Shown here: piece by piece, positions 62,576-64,000 of the stretch
Layout: each line of letters opens with the position of its first letter
How positions within the stretch are numbered: position 1 is the stretch's first letter
DNA from: Sphingomonas sp. M1-B02
Lineage (GTDB): Bacteria; Pseudomonadota; Alphaproteobacteria; Sphingomonadales; Sphingomonadaceae
Direction: 5' to 3'
DNA: 64,000 nucleotides
Assembly: GCF_026167525.1 (NCBI RefSeq)
Contig: NZ_CP110679.1
Span: forward strand, 1,971,501 to 2,035,500
Made by a program: the position numbers and the translations under genes
Notes under the pieces: model-generated
The model's input: the letters and a program-made list of their open reading frames with translations, nothing else
Told to the model about the DNA's origin: nothing
The model's database searches: none

Positions 62576-63877
62576 TCAAGCCACGAATGAAAGCGCCAGT
62601 CCGCCCGCCGCGGCGATCGCCAACACCGTCAGCACGCTCAGATTGAAGCGCATCAGCAGCACGCCTGCGACCGCCGCCAGCAATCCCGCACGCCACTCGA
62701 AGCTCGCCCAGTCGGGCACCCCCACCCGCAGCGGCCCGGCGCGCAGCTCGTCGACCCGCGCGAACAGCACATGGATCGCGAACCAGACGGAGAGATTGGC
62801 GATCACGCCGACCACCGCCGCGGTCAGCGCCGCCAGCCCGCCCTTGAGCCGGGTCGCCGATTGCAGCCGGTCGATCCACGGCGCGAAGGCGAAGATCCAC
62901 AGGAAACAGGGCGCGAAGGTCACCCAGGTGGTCAAAGCCGCGCCGGCGATGCCGCCGCCCCAGCTGCCCAGCACGCCGCCCTCGCGCCACCCGGCCAGGA
63001 AGCCGACGAATTGCGTCACCAGGATCAGCGGTCCCGGCGTCGTCTCGGCCAGCCCCAGCCCGTCGGCCATCTCGCCCGCGCTCAGCCAGCCATGCGTCTG
63101 CACCGCCTCCTGCGCCATATAGGCCAGCACCGCATAGGCGCCGCCGAAGGTGACCACCGCCAGCTGCGAGAAGAAGATGCCAATCTCCCACAACACATGC
63201 TCGCGCCCCAACAGCAGCAGCACCAGCAGCATCGGCGCCGCCCACACCGCGCCCCAGGCGATCACCGTGGCCAGGGTCTTCCACAAGCGCGGCCGCGGCC
63301 CCGGCGGCTCGCTCCGCCCGTCCTTCACCCCCAGCCATTCCGCCGGCGCAAGCGCGCCGATCACCCCCGCCCCCAGCACCACCAGCGGAAAGGGTGCGGA
63401 AAACAGGAACAGCGCCAGGAAGGCGACCAGCGCGATTCCGCGCTTGAAATTGGTCGTCAGCGCCCGCCCGCCGACGCGCAGCAGCGCCTGCAGGACGATC
63501 GCGATCACCGCCGCCTTAACCCCCAGGAACAGCGCCGCGAACCAGCCGAGCTGCGCCGCGCTGATATAGGCCGCCGCCAGCGCCAGCATCACCAGCGCGC
63601 CCGGCACAACGAACAGCAGCCCCGCCGCCAGCCCGCCGCGCACGCCGTGCAGCTTCCAGCCGATATAGGTAGCGAGCTGCTGCGCCTCGGGCCCCGGCAG
63701 CAGATGGCAGAAATTGAGCGCGTGGAGGAAATGCGCCTCGCTGATCCATTTGCGCTCGTCGACCAGCTCGCGGTGCATCAGCGCGATCTGGCCCGCCGGC
63801 CCACCGAAGCTCAGCCAGCCGATCCGCGCCGAAACGCGGACGAGTTCGGAAAACGGTGGCGGAGCGAAGTCGGACAT
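62576..63877 (-). CDS. chrA: chromate transporter, two-domain ChrA
   Basis: 433-residue membrane protein with two CHR domains, each about 170-190 residues: RIGWLSFGGPAGQIALMHRE... with LPGPEAQQLATYIGW in the first, and LAVVTFGGAYAVLAYMAQEAV with ETTPGPLILVTQFVGFLAG in the second. Bacterial ChrA exports chromate; proteins of this type without resistance genes may move other anions. ATG at 63877. No other chr gene is visible. Confidence 0.94.
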   Translation of the reverse strand: MSDFAPPPFSELVRVSARIGWLSFGGPAGQIALMHRELVDERKWISEAHFLHALNFCHLLPGPEAQQLATYIGWKLHGVRGGLAAGLLFVVPGALVMLALAAAYISAAQLGWFAALFLGVKAAVIAIVLQALLRVGGRALTTNFKRGIALVAFLALFLFSAPFPLVVLGAGVIGALAPAEWLGVKDGRSEPPGPRPRLWKTLATVIAWGAVWAAPMLLVLLLLGREHVLWEIGIFFSQLAVVTFGGAYAVLAYMAQEAVQTHGWLSAGEMADGLGLAETTPGPLILVTQFVGFLAGWREGGVLGSWGGGIAGAALTTWVTFAPCFLWIFAFAPWIDRLQSATRLKGGLAALTAAVVGVIANLSVWFAIHVLFARVDELRAGPLRVGVPDWASFEWRAGLLAAVAGVLLMRFNLSVLTVLAIAAAGGLALSFVA

Positions 63878-64000
63878 GGGCGGCCTCCCGGATCGCGCTG
63901 ATCATGCATCGGATCGGTGGGAATTGAAGCATGCGAATCTTTGTGCGCCCATATCGGGGCTTTGGATTGGCACCGGACACAAGCCATAGTGTCCACAGAT
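63878..64000. other. end of window, upstream of chrA
   Basis: 123 bases upstream of chrA up to the window end; must include the chrA promoter. No gene is supported in this stretch. Confidence 0.5.

Overview
The window is high-GC DNA (roughly two thirds G+C) with a gene set and gene order typical of Sphingomonadaceae (Alphaproteobacteria). It carries the series tsaB-rimI-mucR-fur-plsC-miaB-phoH-ybeY-corC-lnt-metK-trmB, an Rrf2-led suf operon, an infA-maf-RNase-yacG-tRNA-Phe block, and palindromic GC-rich repeats of the kind scattered through sphingomonad chromosomes. It is ordinary chromosome with a few accessory inserts. No prophage, CRISPR array, rRNA or intact insertion sequence was seen.

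Layout. 1-4.0 kb: the end of an unrecognised gene, then a single-protein MmeI-like (type IIL) restriction-modification enzyme whose specificity region is much more AT-rich than its flanks. 4.2-7.3 kb (minus): a thiolase / short-chain dehydrogenase / acyl-CoA dehydrogenase operon for acyl-CoA breakdown. 7.5-9.6 kb (plus): infA, maf, a short RNase E/G homologue, yacG and tRNA-Phe. 9.6-11.1 kb (minus): a Gre-like factor and an aldo/keto reductase. 11.3-18.5 kb (minus): an Rrf2 regulator, sufB, two small exported-type proteins, sufC, sufD, sufS, sufT and sufA, with three palindromic repeats inside the operon and an IscR-like dyad in front of it. 18.5-27.2 kb: an AraC-type regulator, pyrD, gamma-glutamyltransferase, an acyl-CoA synthetase and an M16 protease.

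27.3-47 kb (plus): nfuA, rutE-like, tsaB, rimI, mucR, fur, plsC, miaB, phoH, ybeY, corC, a sorbosone-dehydrogenase-like protein, lnt, metK, an RNB ribonuclease and trmB. A vapBC toxin-antitoxin pair sits between phoH and ybeY, and small minus-strand genes are interspersed. 47-49.5 kb is a gene-poor accessory patch ending in a YflT-domain stress protein. 49.7-53.4 kb: mobA and fdhD, divergent from a YdeP-type molybdopterin oxidoreductase. 53.4-58.1 kb: two divergent fusion genes, a GH1-like/RmlD-like protein and a glycosyltransferase/UDP-galactopyranose mutase; the second has a consensus sigma-EcfG (general stress response) promoter. 58.1-64 kb: exonuclease III, a CelD-like acetyltransferase, two small membrane proteins, an exported amidase and a ChrA transporter.

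The least ordinary items are the EcfG-controlled divergent fusion-gene pair, the use of GC-rich palindromic repeats as coding and ribosome-binding sequence (sufS N-terminus, sufD ribosome binding site, plsC C-terminus), vapBC inside the phoH-ybeY unit with operator dyads exactly 20 bp apart, and the AT-rich specificity segment of the restriction-modification gene. Family calls rest on motif recognition by eye; no database search was run.
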